Notes: a model not told the origin generated them from the letters alone. A DNA stretch of 64,000 nt from Bacteroidota bacterium (GCA_029571985.1 JAKQVC010000161.1:31976-95975); one strand, 5' to 3'. Shown: positions 27,288 to 37,166, numbered from the stretch's first letter. Translations and numbers: made by a program.

Positions 27288-28262
27288 ATGAGAGAGATTC
27301 GCTTTCGTGAGGCTTTGCGTGAGGCTATGGTAGAAGAGATGCGCAAAGACCAAAATATTCTACTGATGGGCGAAGAAGTGGCCGAATACAATGGCGCTTA
27401 TAAAGTCAGTCAGGGCATGTTAGATGAATTCGGAGAAAAGCGTGTGATTGATACACCAATCGCTGAATTAGGCTTTGCCGGTATTGGCGTAGGCGCTGCG
27501 ATGAACGGATTGCGACCCATTGTAGAATTCATGACGTTTAATTTTGCCTTACTCGCAATCGATCAGGTGGTGAACTCCGCCGCAAAAACGCTGGCAATGA
27601 GTGCAGGCCAATTTTCTTGTCCGATTGTATTCCGCGGTCCGAGTGGTTCTGCAGGTCAGTTAGGTGCGCAACACTCTCAAATGTTTGAAAACTGGTACGC
27701 GAATGTCCCCGGCTTAAAAGTGATTTCGCCATCGAATCCATATGATGCGAAAGGTTTATTAAAATCAGCCATTATTGATAACGATCCGGTAATTTTTATG
27801 GAGAGTGAAATGATGTATTCTGATATGGGTGCCGTGCCGGAGGAAGAATATTACATTCCAATCGGAAAAGCGGATATAAAACGCCCGGGCACAGATGTTA
27901 CCATTGTATCTTTCAATAAAATGATGAAAGTGGCTTTAAAAGCGGCTGAAGAATTAGAGAAAGACAATATTCATGCTGAAGTAATTGATTTACGCACCAT
28001 ACGTCCGCTCGATATAGAAACGATTGTAGCATCCGTTAAAAAAACAAACCGCATTGTAGTAGTTGACGAAAGCTGGCCATACGGTTCAATTGCATCTGAA
28101 ATTGCTTATCAATTACAAAAAGATGCATTCGATTATCTCGATGCGCCTGTTCGCCGCGTAAACGGTGCGGATACTTCCATGCACTATGCTCCAAACCTGG
28201 TAGATGCTTATTTACCAAATCCCGCAAAGGTGATTGAGGTGGTGAAGCAGATTATGTATTAA
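27288..28262 (+). CDS. pdhB: Pyruvate dehydrogenase E1 component subunit beta
   Basis: A 324-residue subunit. It carries the standard features of E1 beta: FREALREAMVEEMRKDQNILLMGEEV at the N-terminus, DTPIAELGFAGIGVGAAMNGLRP in the TPP-binding half, and the C-terminal transketolase domain with VEVIDLRTIRPLD and IVVVDESWPYGS. With the alpha subunit it decarboxylates pyruvate and passes acetyl to the E2 lipoyl domain. The alpha subunit is not next to it, as is common in this phylum. Alternatives such as branched-chain oxoacid dehydrogenase beta are possible but less likely. Confidence 0.93.
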   Translation: MREIRFREALREAMVEEMRKDQNILLMGEEVAEYNGAYKVSQGMLDEFGEKRVIDTPIAELGFAGIGVGAAMNGLRPIVEFMTFNFALLAIDQVVNSAAKTLAMSAGQFSCPIVFRGPSGSAGQLGAQHSQMFENWYANVPGLKVISPSNPYDAKGLLKSAIIDNDPVIFMESEMMYSDMGAVPEEEYYIPIGKADIKRPGTDVTIVSFNKMMKVALKAAEELEKDNIHAEVIDLRTIRPLDIETIVASVKKTNRIVVVDESWPYGSIASEIAYQLQKDAFDYLDAPVRRVNGADTSMHYAPNLVDAYLPNPAKVIEVVKQIMY

Positions 28263-28437
28263 TTGTATCAGGTATCAAGTATCAGGTAGCAGGTATTTTG
28301 CTTCGTGAGGGAGGGTAGTGAGTAGTGGGTAGTGGGTAGTGAGACGAATGCAAACTGCCTTCGGCATGATGCCTTTATGCCTTACCGTCTCCCCGTCTTC
28401 CCGGCCTCGAAAACCCGGCCTCGAAAATGCCCTTAGC
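28263..28437. repeat. Intergenic simple repeats (GTAGTGGGTAGTG and similar)
   Basis: Contains ATCAGGTATCAAGTATCAGGTAGCAGG and GTAGTGAGTAGTGGGTAGTGGG tandem phrases and a duplicated CCCGGCCTCGAAAA. No gene. Its style matches the other repeat-filled spacers at 12.5, 19.2 and 30.9 kb. Confidence 0.6.
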
Positions 28438-28477
28438 AAAAAAAAAGCCCCGCTGTGCCGAGAGGCCTTGGCGGAGC
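28438..28477 (-). terminator. Intrinsic terminator of the degP-like gene
   Basis: On the minus strand GCTCCGC pairs with GCGGGGC (one G-U pair) and is followed by nine T. It begins 58 bases after the protease stop codon. Confidence 0.7.
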
Positions 28478-28534
28478 TCACATTTGAAAACCCAATTACC
28501 CTATATCTTCAAAACGTTTACTTCGAATGTCTTC

Positions 28535-29977
28535 TTATAAACTTAACCCATAATTATAAATTTTGTTCGGATAAGCAGGATAAAATCCCTCAATTATGAC
28601 ATTCTTTCCTTTTTTATCATCCAAAATCTTTGCCAAATCATTATAATTTGCAATTTTTTTATCATCCACAGCAGTAATTACGAAACCTTCACGTATTCTG
28701 GTTTGCTGATAGATCTTTCCGTTTTTAATTCCGGTAACCCGAACACCCCCTTCAATTTCGTAATACTCAGCTTCTCTGGAGCTTAATTCTTCGGTTTCAA
28801 TGCCCAGACTGCTTACGGTTTCGTTTGTTTCACGCTTAATGATTTCGGTGTTGCCTTTTTGATTTTTTAATACAACTACCAGGTTTTTCTTTTCTTTATC
28901 GCGCAGCACACTTACATTCACTTTATCGCCCGGGCCGTATTTGCTCAATTGTTCCTGCATTTCAGGGAATGAATTAATTGGCGTGCTGTTGATATGCGTA
29001 ACCACATCCCCCTCTTTTAAACCGGCTTCATCGGCACCGGAGCCTGGCACGACATTACTTACGTAAACACCACCAACGTCTTCGCGTTTTACATCAACCT
29101 CCACACCTAAATAAGCGCGTTGCACTACGCCATATTCTTTCAGGTCTTTCACTACTTTACGCACAATATTAACCGGCACGGCAAAAGAATATCCCGCAAA
29201 GGTTCCCGTTGGCGTGGCAATGGCTGTGTTGATACCGATTAACCGGCCCTGTAAATCAACCAACGCACCACCTGAATTACCCGGGTTTACAGCGGCATCT
29301 GTCTGAATAAATGATTCAACAGGTGTGCTGGCATTTTCGCCCAGGATATCAATTTTTCTCCCCTTAGCACTCACAATACCGGCCGTAACGGTTGAACTCA
29401 GGTCGAAGGGATTTCCAACGGCCATTACCCAGTCGCCCACCCGCACCGAATCAGAATTACCGAATTGTATGGCAGGCAGTCCTTCCATATCAACCTTCAG
29501 TACGGCAATGTCGGTACTCGGGTCTGTTGCAACTAATTCTGCAGAGGTAGAATGTTTGTCAAAAAATACGACTTCAATCTTTTCTGCATTTTTTACTACG
29601 TGATAATTCGTGACAATATATCCATCTGCATCAACGATGACCCCCGAGCCGCTGGCTTGAGCCTCAGGTGATTCCCACGTGAAGTCATCGCCGAAGAATT
29701 GACGGAACATATCGCTTTGCGCGCTATAAGCTGAAGTTTGTTTGTAGGTTGTTTTTACGTGCACTACGGTTGGCGTAGTTAAAGCGGCAGCATAGGTAAA
29801 ATCTACCGGTGCCATTCCCGACGGCGCTACCGGAAATTTAGCTGTTGTAAAGGCATAGGGTGATGAAAGGGTGTCTGTACCCGATTGGTCGGCAATAAAC
29901 TGGTCATACACCACCATAGTGGCCAAAGAGCTCGCAACAGCCACTAATACAATAAAAACATAGATCCTGGCTTTCAT
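28535..29977 (-). CDS. DegP/HtrA-type periplasmic serine protease
   Basis: A 480-residue protease with an N-terminal hydrophobic anchor or signal (MKARIYVFIVLVAVASSLAT). The trypsin-like domain has the triad His126 (TNYHVVKN), Asp156 (STDIAVLK) and Ser235 (NPGNSGGAL). Two PDZ-like domains follow (YLGVEVDVKREDVGGVYV around 290-370 and a shorter C-terminal one at about 400-475). DegP/HtrA degrades or refolds misfolded envelope proteins. All catalytic residues are present. It is divergent from dapF, so the two share an upstream region. Confidence 0.93.
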   Translation of the reverse strand: MKARIYVFIVLVAVASSLATMVVYDQFIADQSGTDTLSSPYAFTTAKFPVAPSGMAPVDFTYAAALTTPTVVHVKTTYKQTSAYSAQSDMFRQFFGDDFTWESPEAQASGSGVIVDADGYIVTNYHVVKNAEKIEVVFFDKHSTSAELVATDPSTDIAVLKVDMEGLPAIQFGNSDSVRVGDWVMAVGNPFDLSSTVTAGIVSAKGRKIDILGENASTPVESFIQTDAAVNPGNSGGALVDLQGRLIGINTAIATPTGTFAGYSFAVPVNIVRKVVKDLKEYGVVQRAYLGVEVDVKREDVGGVYVSNVVPGSGADEAGLKEGDVVTHINSTPINSFPEMQEQLSKYGPGDKVNVSVLRDKEKKNLVVVLKNQKGNTEIIKRETNETVSSLGIETEELSSREAEYYEIEGGVRVTGIKNGKIYQQTRIREGFVITAVDDKKIANYNDLAKILDDKKGKNVIIEGFYPAYPNKIYNYGLSL

Positions 29978-30102
29978 AATTTGATAATCATTTTATGGTT
30001 CATGTGCTTTACAGCAAATTTCATGCACTAAACGACGAATGAAAGTTTGTCGTATTTTCGCTTAACAATATTTAACCTGCTTTAGTTTTATTAACAATAG
30101 AG

Positions 30103-30885
30103 ATGCTTGTGAAGTTCTGGAAATATCAGGGAACAGGTAATGATTTTATCATTTTTGATAACCGCTCTGGTGTAATAGACAGAGCAAATACACAATGGTT
30201 TAAACAGATTTGCGATCGCCGCTTTGGCATTGGAGCAGATGGTGTGATGATGCTGGAAACCGCAGCAGGCTTTGATTTCGAGATGGTTTACTACAATAGC
30301 GATGGCAACCCGAGCACGATGTGTGGCAACGGTGGCAGGTGTATGATCGCTTTTGCTGCTCAACTGGGACTCATCCGGGAACAATATCATTTTCTGGCTG
30401 TCGATGGTCCGCATGATGCCTATATGCGCGGAGATATTGTACATTTACGTATGCAGGATGTGCAGGAAATTGAACAGCATCCCGACCATTTTATCCTGAA
30501 TACCGGTTCACCGCACTATGTCAAATTTACAGACGACATCCTGTCAGTAGATGTAAAAAATCAGGGAGCAGCCATTCGGTATAGTGAGGCCTTTATGCCG
30601 TCGGGTATCAATGTGAATTTTTTGGAGTGGCACGATGGGGCTCTCCAAATTCGTACCTATGAGCGGGGGGTGGAAGACGAAACGCTCAGTTGCGGAACCG
30701 GCGTCACTGCCGCTGCATTAGCTGCCGCCATCCGACAAAACCTGCCGGAAGGGGTTCACACGCAAACCCTGCATACAATGGGAGGCAAGTTACAGGTGCA
30801 ATTTACCCGCACCGGGGATGCCTTCACCGATATCTGGCTTATTGGGCCGGGCACATTTGTTTTTGAAGGGGAAATAGGGGTGTAG
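30103..30885 (+). CDS. dapF: Diaminopimelate epimerase
   Basis: A 260-residue enzyme converting LL- to meso-diaminopimelate for peptidoglycan and lysine synthesis. Both catalytic cysteines are in place: Cys74 in STMCGNGGRC and Cys197 in LSCGTGVTAAAL. The opener KFWKYQGTGNDFIIFDN is diagnostic. Length is a little short for the family (usually about 270). The ATG at 30103 matches the usual N-terminus. Monocistronic. Confidence 0.95.
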   Translation: MLVKFWKYQGTGNDFIIFDNRSGVIDRANTQWFKQICDRRFGIGADGVMMLETAAGFDFEMVYYNSDGNPSTMCGNGGRCMIAFAAQLGLIREQYHFLAVDGPHDAYMRGDIVHLRMQDVQEIEQHPDHFILNTGSPHYVKFTDDILSVDVKNQGAAIRYSEAFMPSGINVNFLEWHDGALQIRTYERGVEDETLSCGTGVTAAALAAAIRQNLPEGVHTQTLHTMGGKLQVQFTRTGDAFTDIWLIGPGTFVFEGEIGV

Positions 30886-30930
30886 AGAGGAATGAGGAAT
30901 GAGGAATAAGGAATGAGGAATGAGGATTGT
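30886..30930 (+). repeat. GAGGAATGA tandem repeat
   Basis: Several copies of GAGGAATGA/GAGGAATAAG follow the dapF stop, the same unit as near 19.19 kb. Confidence 0.65.
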
Positions 30931-31035
30931 TTTTTTTGACATATAAATTCCCGGCTTCCTGTCTTCCTTGCCTGCCCGCCTTACGGCGGGGTCTCGTGCA
31001 TTTCGAACCCACACCCTATCTCCAATAAAATTCCG

Positions 31036-31043
31036 TATCTTTG
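31036..31043 (+). promoter_or_regulatory. TATCTTTG promoter box before corA
   Basis: Exact TAnnTTTG match, 35 bases upstream of ATG 31079. It supports the start at 31079 rather than the upstream in-frame start at 30968. Confidence 0.5.
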
Positions 31044-31078
31044 CGCACCAATTTATAGGACCGTCCAGATGGAAGGCG

Positions 31079-32035
31079 ATGATCAAATACTACAAGAAAA
31101 TCGATAATGCGATCGTAGAGATCGAACGGCCTGAAAAAGACTGCTGGATAAACGTATACCCCCCCTTCGACCATAAGCGCCTCGCCACCTTAAGCGATGC
31201 CATCGATATCCCGATTGATTACCTGCTCGACTCTATCGATATCAACGAACGTTCGAGGTTCGAACAAGATGATAATGTGAAGCTCATCGTGATCAATACC
31301 CCTATCGAGAATGATATGGAGAACTCCATTGATAATGATGCGTTCTATATTACTGTGCCAATTGGTATCATCCTCACACAGGATTATAACATCATCATCA
31401 GCTCAGCACAAAACAAAGTCATCGATTGGTTTTTCAGCATCGCTATCAAGCATTTATCGCCCGCTGAAAAAGCGATGATTGTATTGAAAATATTCGAAAA
31501 AAACGTGTTCTATTTCATCCAATACCTGAATGAAATGAACAAACGCCGCTACCTCATCGAAAAGGAGTTAATGCACTCCAGTCGAAATACGGAATTGGCG
31601 AAATTGCTCAATATCCAGAAATCATTAGTATACTTCGTAACCGACTTGCGCGCTAACGAATTATTGATGATGAAAATTCAGCGTACTAATTTCCTCGGCA
31701 TCAAAAATGATGAGGAAAAGAATGATTATTTGGGTGACATTATTATCGACAGTTCTCAGGCCCTTGAGATGGCAACCGTGTATACCAATATCTTAAATGG
31801 TACCATGGATGCATTCGGTTCCATCATTTCCAATAACCTGAATAGTGTGATGAAACGCCTTACGTCCATCACGATCATTTTAATGGTGCCCACCTTAATT
31901 GCCAGCTTCTATGGCATGAATTTTTCTAATCTGCCTTTGGAAAATTCTAACAGCGGATTTTATGTCATCATGTTCCTGTCTATCCTGATTTCTATTGCCC
32001 TGTATTGGGTGTTCAGAAGAATCAGGTGGTTTTAA
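31079..32035 (+). CDS. corA: CorA-family magnesium/cobalt transporter
   Basis: A 318-residue protein with a long soluble N-terminal domain and two C-terminal membrane helices. The family signature GMN (FYGMNFSNLPLE) lies at the end of the first helix, and the chain ends with a basic tail (FRRIRWF). CorA pentamers carry Mg into the cell. The start at 31079 (MIKYYKKIDNAI) is favoured because the further open upstream part lies across the promoter. Monocistronic. Confidence 0.93.
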   Translation: MIKYYKKIDNAIVEIERPEKDCWINVYPPFDHKRLATLSDAIDIPIDYLLDSIDINERSRFEQDDNVKLIVINTPIENDMENSIDNDAFYITVPIGIILTQDYNIIISSAQNKVIDWFFSIAIKHLSPAEKAMIVLKIFEKNVFYFIQYLNEMNKRRYLIEKELMHSSRNTELAKLLNIQKSLVYFVTDLRANELLMMKIQRTNFLGIKNDEEKNDYLGDIIIDSSQALEMATVYTNILNGTMDAFGSIISNNLNSVMKRLTSITIILMVPTLIASFYGMNFSNLPLENSNSGFYVIMFLSILISIALYWVFRRIRWF

Positions 32036-32044
32036 CCGATGCCT

Positions 32045-32968
32045 TTATTGAGGTATTCGATTGCCGCGCAGAAATTCTGCAATCTCCATTCTTTTTTTAC
32101 CCTCTGCCTGTAAGGATATAATATTCAGGAAACCATCGGCACAAGCAATATGCAGATATGTTTTGTGATCACTTACTAAAGTGCCCGGTTGCAATTGATG
32201 TGTTGTAATGACAGGCGTCGACTGAAATATTTTCCATTGAATACCGGCCACATCTGTAAACGCAGCAGGGTAGGGTGATAGTCCCCTGATTAAATTATGA
32301 ATACGCATGGCAGGTTGATGCCAGTCAATTTTGCAATCATCGCGAAATATTTTGGGCGCCGTTTTATCTGAAACACCTGATTGCGCTTGTGTCGTGTAGG
32401 TGTTCTGTTCTATAGCGTCAACGGTTTTTACGATTAATTGCGCGCCCTCTAGCATGAGTTTATCGTGCAGGGTGCCGGCATTGTCGTCAGGTAAAATAGG
32501 CACGCGAATGCTATCAATAATATCACCGGTATCTATAGCGTGTTGCAGGAAAAATGTAGTGGCTCCGGTTTCCGTTTCACCTTGTATAATGGCATGATTA
32601 ATGGGTGCTGCTCCTCTGTAATCTGGCAATAAGGAGGCGTGTAAATTGATAGTACCTTTTGGCGGCATATTCCATACCACTTCAGGCAGCATACGAAAGG
32701 CAACCACAACCTGCAAGTCGGCCTGAAATGCACGCAACGCAGATAAAAATTCCGGGTTCTTTAATTTTTCAGGCTGCAATACGGGAATACCCTGTGATTG
32801 CGCATATATTTTTACCGGTGGTGCTTTTAATTGCAGTCCGCGACCACTCGGTTTATCAGGTGCTGTTACAACAGCCACAACCTGATATCCTGCTTCTACT
32901 AAAGCCTGCAGAGATGGCACCGCAAAATCAGGGGTGCCCATAAATATGATGCGAAGGTTATGCGGCAT
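32045..32968 (-). CDS. fmt: Methionyl-tRNA formyltransferase
   Basis: A 307-residue enzyme that formylates initiator Met-tRNA. It opens with RIIFMGTPDFAVPSLQAL, carries the catalytic signature HASLLPDYRGAAPINHAI and DTGDI, and ends in a C-terminal OB-like domain. Length is normal. The start overlaps the stop of the upstream NamZ-like gene by one base (32968), so the two are co-transcribed. Confidence 0.95.
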   Translation of the reverse strand: MPHNLRIIFMGTPDFAVPSLQALVEAGYQVVAVVTAPDKPSGRGLQLKAPPVKIYAQSQGIPVLQPEKLKNPEFLSALRAFQADLQVVVAFRMLPEVVWNMPPKGTINLHASLLPDYRGAAPINHAIIQGETETGATTFFLQHAIDTGDIIDSIRVPILPDDNAGTLHDKLMLEGAQLIVKTVDAIEQNTYTTQAQSGVSDKTAPKIFRDDCKIDWHQPAMRIHNLIRGLSPYPAAFTDVAGIQWKIFQSTPVITTHQLQPGTLVSDHKTYLHIACADGFLNIISLQAEGKKRMEIAEFLRGNRIPQ

Positions 32969-34245
32969 TATTCAAAATCGGGATACAATAAATATTTTTT
33001 TCTGATTTGTTTGAATGCGATTAAATCATCCTGCCAACTCATGCGGATTTCCTCAGCGGTTAAACCGGCTTTTACCTGCTGCATTAAGTCAGTATTGCCG
33101 GCCAGTTTATTGAAGAAATTATTGTCAAGAAAAAACTTTGACTGATCCGTAAAGGATGCATAGGCATTCAGTAATGGTGTTAGCCAAAGTTGATGATTAA
33201 GTTGTTGAACTAAATATTCATCCCGCATATCAATACTTGTTCCATAACATACAGTATTCATAAACGGCGGCATTTTAGCACCGGGCCCTGATTTTGGCGT
33301 AAATTCAGTGATGGCCGGTTTATCATCGTCAGGAAGTTTCAGATTCGATATGTATGGACTGCCATAAATTTCAAAAGGCCTGTCTGTTCCGCGGCCTACA
33401 CTCACATTTGTACCTTCAAACAGGCATAAAGAAGGATATAAGTGTATCGCTTTCATCGTGCGTAAATTCGGACTTGGTGCGATGGGCACATTGTAGAGCA
33501 TGGTATGATCGTAATGCGCACATGGAATCACACGGAGTGTACATTTTATTTTTTGGCTTAACCAGCCCTCTCCATTGATCATTTGAGCATATTCTCCAAT
33601 CGTCATGCCATGCACTATCGGTACAGGATGCATACCGACAAATGAACTGAATTCAGATTTCAGCACAGGTCCATCCACATAAAAACCATTTGGATTCGGA
33701 CGGTCGAGTACGATCAGTGGCTTATTATTTTCTGCACAGGCCTCCATCACGTAATGCAGTGTGGAGATATAGGTATAAAATCGTGCACCCACATCCTGGA
33801 TATCAAAAATTAAAACATCAATATCTGCTAAATCCTGTGATGTAGGTTTCTTTTTATTTCCATACAGAGATAATACCGGAATACCTGTTTCGGTATCCTT
33901 CGCATTCAAAATGGTTGCACCTGCATCCTCTGTTCCGCGAAAACCATGTTCCGGCGCAAAAATTGTAGCAATGTTTACACCTAATGCCACAAGCGTATCC
34001 ACAAGATGTTTGTTGCCCACAACAGAGGTTTGATTTACAACCAGGCCGACTGTTTTGCCCTGAATATCCTTCAGCCACAAATCCATTTGTTCGGCACCGG
34101 TTTTGATAGACAAAGCCTGGGTATCTGCTGTTGCTGCCAACTGTTGCACATGTGCATCCCTGTCAAGCGCAGGGGATTCACTATTTTTACAGGCACCAGC
34201 ACTGAGTAACAGGGTAAACGTGTAAATCAAAAGAGACATACGCAT
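32968..34245 (-). CDS. DUF1343/NamZ-like exo-beta-N-acetylmuramidase lipoprotein
   Basis: A 425-residue lipoprotein from ATG 34245 (lipobox LSAGAC, Cys19). DUF1343 is the family of NamZ, which removes N-acetylmuramic acid from peptidoglycan fragments. Motifs include GLVVNQTSVV, IFAPEHGFRG, FDIQDVGARFYTYISTL, LDRPNP and SVGRGTDRPFEIYG. The longer start at 34323 would cross into the divergent gene. A TACCTTTG box lies 19 bases upstream of 34245. It is followed directly by fmt. Confidence 0.88.
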   Translation of the reverse strand: MRMSLLIYTFTLLLSAGACKNSESPALDRDAHVQQLAATADTQALSIKTGAEQMDLWLKDIQGKTVGLVVNQTSVVGNKHLVDTLVALGVNIATIFAPEHGFRGTEDAGATILNAKDTETGIPVLSLYGNKKKPTSQDLADIDVLIFDIQDVGARFYTYISTLHYVMEACAENNKPLIVLDRPNPNGFYVDGPVLKSEFSSFVGMHPVPIVHGMTIGEYAQMINGEGWLSQKIKCTLRVIPCAHYDHTMLYNVPIAPSPNLRTMKAIHLYPSLCLFEGTNVSVGRGTDRPFEIYGSPYISNLKLPDDDKPAITEFTPKSGPGAKMPPFMNTVCYGTSIDMRDEYLVQQLNHQLWLTPLLNAYASFTDQSKFFLDNNFFNKLAGNTDLMQQVKAGLTAEEIRMSWQDDLIAFKQIRKKYLLYPDFE

Positions 34246-34264
34246 GTATTTACAAAACTCACGC

Positions 34265-34272
34265 CAAAGGTA
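34265..34272 (-). promoter_or_regulatory. TACCTTTG promoter box for the NamZ-like gene
   Basis: Minus-strand exact consensus match, 19 bases before ATG 34245. It supports this shorter start. Confidence 0.5.
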
Positions 34273-34284
34273 AACGATTAGAGA

Positions 34285-35520
34285 ATGTGGTTTGCATATT
34301 TTATCAGCAGGCGTATCGTGCACAACACTGAACGCAGTTTTTCCCGCCTTATTATTGCAATAGCGAGGGTTGCCATAGCATTGAGTCTGGCAGTAATGCT
34401 GATTTCCACTTCACTTGTCAACGGTTTTCGGGCAACCATTAGTGATAAAGTATATGGTTTTTGGGGCCATATCAATATTTCCCGGCAGAGTTTGCGCAAT
34501 TCATTTGATGATATGCCTATTCAGGAAGATACATCTTTCGAACAGGCGGTGGAAGCCATTCCGGGTGTTGTTAATATTCAGACGTACGCTCGTAAAGCCG
34601 GTATCATCAAAACAAAAACGGCAATGGAGGGCGTGATTTTAAAAGGTATTGGGGCCGATTTTAATTGGACTTCCTTCAAACCTTATATCATTAAAGGCGA
34701 TGGCATCACCCTGACCGACAGCGTTGTGAGCAGAGGAACCCTTTTGAGTAAAAATACAGCCGATCGACTTAATTTTTCGGTTGGTGATAGTGTATTGGTA
34801 CATATCATTGACCAAAAAGAAAATGGCGAGTATGCGCAAATGTTCAGAAAGCTCCGCGTGAACGGCATTTATAATACCGGCTTAGCCGAGTTTGATCAAT
34901 TGTTTATGCTGGTAGATATCAGGCATATTCAGCGATTAAATAATTGGTCGGCGGAAAGTATTGGCGGTTATGAAGTGTTTATTGAAAACCCAGAGGATAT
35001 CAGAGCTGTTGAAAAGCAGGTAGATAAAGCCGCTGACCCGTTTTGGGAAGTGCAAACGATTCAGGAAATTATTCCCAGTGTTTTCGACTGGTTGAATTTG
35101 CAAAAGGTGAATGAATGGATTATTCTGGTGTTGATGTTTTTGGTTGCACTGATAAATATGGTAACGTCTTTATTAATTCTGATTTTAGAGCGTGCCAATA
35201 TGATTGGTATTTTGAAAGCAATGGGGGCGTACAATACCACCATCCGTAAAATATTTTTATTTAATGCCGGACATATTATTTTCTGGGGAATGGTGGTTGG
35301 AAATATCCTGGGAATCGGACTCTGTATGCTTCAGCAACAATTTGGACTCATTAAATTGCCGGAAGAAAGTTATTATGTATCGGTAGCACCAGTGAAAATA
35401 GATATCCTCTGGATTTTGGGATTAAATATCTGCACCTTTGTGGTATCGCTTGTCTTCCTGATTATTCCTTCACTGATTGTGGCACGTATCCGGCCAATTA
35501 AAGCCATACGTTTTAATTAA
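34285..35520 (+). CDS. LolC/LolE/FtsX-type ABC transporter permease
   Basis: A 411-residue permease. One membrane helix lies at the N-terminus (IARVAIALSLAVMLISTSLVNGF), then a large periplasmic MacB-like domain (residues about 50-265), then three helices at the C-terminus including INMVTSLLILILERANMIGILKAMGA. This layout is typical of LolC/E and MacB permeases, which hand lipoproteins or substrates across the inner membrane. No ATPase gene is adjacent. It ends 4 bases into the tail of the convergent DUF5522 gene. Confidence 0.85.
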   Translation: MWFAYFISRRIVHNTERSFSRLIIAIARVAIALSLAVMLISTSLVNGFRATISDKVYGFWGHINISRQSLRNSFDDMPIQEDTSFEQAVEAIPGVVNIQTYARKAGIIKTKTAMEGVILKGIGADFNWTSFKPYIIKGDGITLTDSVVSRGTLLSKNTADRLNFSVGDSVLVHIIDQKENGEYAQMFRKLRVNGIYNTGLAEFDQLFMLVDIRHIQRLNNWSAESIGGYEVFIENPEDIRAVEKQVDKAADPFWEVQTIQEIIPSVFDWLNLQKVNEWIILVLMFLVALINMVTSLLILILERANMIGILKAMGAYNTTIRKIFLFNAGHIIFWGMVVGNILGIGLCMLQQQFGLIKLPEESYYVSVAPVKIDILWILGLNICTFVVSLVFLIIPSLIVARIRPIKAIRFN

Positions 35521-35723
35521 CGCATCCAGCGCTTCAACCAATTATTTGAAGGCTTTTCCTTTTCCTGCGGATTATCCTTTTCCTGCACTTTGGGGTAAGG
35601 GCAATGCAAACATCCGTTACCACAGCAATAACCCCGCTTCAATAAAAAATGCGCAGTAAACACCATACGGCCATCGGCGTTGTAATAATAATCAATGCCC
35701 TCTTCGAGTTTGTCCTGAGCCAT
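35517..35723 (-). CDS. DUF5522-type small cysteine-rich protein
   Basis: A 68-residue protein with the CCGNGCLHCPYP motif that marks DUF5522. The four cysteines suggest metal (zinc or iron-sulfur) binding. The C-terminus is charged and extended. Function unknown. Its 3' end overlaps the permease gene tail by 4 bases. It is probably expressed alone, as purB follows on the same strand but 18 bases further on. Confidence 0.75.
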   Translation of the reverse strand: MAQDKLEEGIDYYYNADGRMVFTAHFLLKRGYCCGNGCLHCPYPKVQEKDNPQEKEKPSNNWLKRWMR

Positions 35724-35741
35724 AAATAAGCGTAAGCGAAA

Positions 35742-37094
35742 TCAGAAATAGCGCATACCCGTGTAATTAAACGGTGTAATGCTGAGTAATTGAGCTTTCA
35801 CATCATCAGAAATGTCTAATTGATGAATAAAAGCATGCAGCGTGTCTTTGGTGATGGCCTGACCGTTACGTGTAAGCTCTTTCAACGCTTCATAAGGTTG
35901 CGGGTATCCTTCACGGCGCAAAATGGTTTGAATAGCTTCTGCAATGACCGCCCAGTTGTTATCGAGCTCTTCATGCATACGCGTTTCATTTACCTGTAAT
36001 TTCTTCAGGCCTTTTAATACCGACTTCATAGCAATCAAAGTATGCGCCATCGGCACACCAATATTGCGCAATACTGTGCTGTCGGTTAAGTCACGCTGTA
36101 AACGGCTAACCGGCAATTTCGCAGATAAATGTTCAAATAAGGCATTTGCAAGACCTAAATTTCCTTCCGCATTTTCAAAATCGATTGGATTTACTTTATG
36201 CGGCATAGCGGATGAACCTACTTCGTTTTTATTAATGCGTTGTTTGAAATAGTCCATCGAAATATACGTCCACATATCGCGACTTAAATCCAGTAATATC
36301 GTGTTGATGCGTTTGAGTCCGTCAAAGGCAGCGGCCAGATTATCGTAGTGTTCAATTTGCGTTGTATATCGTTGTCTTTCCAGGCCTAATCGGGAAGAAA
36401 CAAATTCATCTGCAAATAATATCCAGTCGATATCCGGAAAAGCAACAAAGTGAGCATTAAAATTGCCGGTTGCGCCACCAAATTTTGCACTGAAAGGAAT
36501 GCTGTTAAACAAATTGCGCTGTTTCATCAGGCGTTCGATAAATACGCGCATTTCTTTTCCCAGCATGGTAGGTGAAGCGGGCTGACCATGTGTGCGGGCA
36601 AGCATGGGGATGCGTGTCCATTGCACCGCTAATTCGCTTAACGTATTAATGAGTTCCTCCAGCATAGGGGCATATACATCTATTAATGCATCCCTAAAAC
36701 TGATAGGCACTGCTGTATTATTAATATCCTGTGACGTGAGTCCGAAGTGAATGTATTCTTTATACGCACTCAACCCTAATTGGTCAAATTCTTGCTTAAG
36801 ATAGTACTCAACAGCCTTTACATCATGGTTGATTTTAGCTTCAATCGCTTTAACAGCCAGGCAATCTTCCACGCTGAATTTTTTATAAATCTTGCGCAGT
36901 GGTCCACGGGCGTCCTCATTAAAACCACGCAATCCGGCAATGGGTAACTCTGTCAGGGCTATGAAATATTCAATCTCCACATAAATCCTGAACTTCATCA
37001 GGGCGTATTCCGAGAAATAATTAGACAACTCGGCCACTTTATCGTGGTAACGACCATCAATAGGGGAAATATTCATCAAAGCGCGCGTATCCAT
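35742..37094 (-). CDS. purB: Adenylosuccinate lyase
   Basis: A 450-residue enzyme of the fumarase/aspartase superfamily acting twice in purine synthesis. Signatures: SPIDGRYHDKV at the N-terminus, LTSQDINNTA, RTHGQPASPT with the catalytic His, and the flexible loop GSSAMPHKVNPIDFENAEGN. Length matches the family. A TACCTTTG promoter box lies 18 bases upstream (37113-37120). Confidence 0.95.
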   Translation of the reverse strand: MDTRALMNISPIDGRYHDKVAELSNYFSEYALMKFRIYVEIEYFIALTELPIAGLRGFNEDARGPLRKIYKKFSVEDCLAVKAIEAKINHDVKAVEYYLKQEFDQLGLSAYKEYIHFGLTSQDINNTAVPISFRDALIDVYAPMLEELINTLSELAVQWTRIPMLARTHGQPASPTMLGKEMRVFIERLMKQRNLFNSIPFSAKFGGATGNFNAHFVAFPDIDWILFADEFVSSRLGLERQRYTTQIEHYDNLAAAFDGLKRINTILLDLSRDMWTYISMDYFKQRINKNEVGSSAMPHKVNPIDFENAEGNLGLANALFEHLSAKLPVSRLQRDLTDSTVLRNIGVPMAHTLIAMKSVLKGLKKLQVNETRMHEELDNNWAVIAEAIQTILRREGYPQPYEALKELTRNGQAITKDTLHAFIHQLDISDDVKAQLLSITPFNYTGMRYF

Positions 37095-37112
37095 GCCTGC
37101 TCAATTATTGTA

Positions 37113-37120
37113 CAAAGGTA
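37113..37120 (-). promoter_or_regulatory. TACCTTTG promoter box for purB
   Basis: Exact consensus match on the minus strand, 18 bases before ATG 37094. Confidence 0.5.
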
Positions 37121-37166
37121 ACCCAATCATGTTAAATGAGGGTTAAATACACATAGAGGTTGCATT

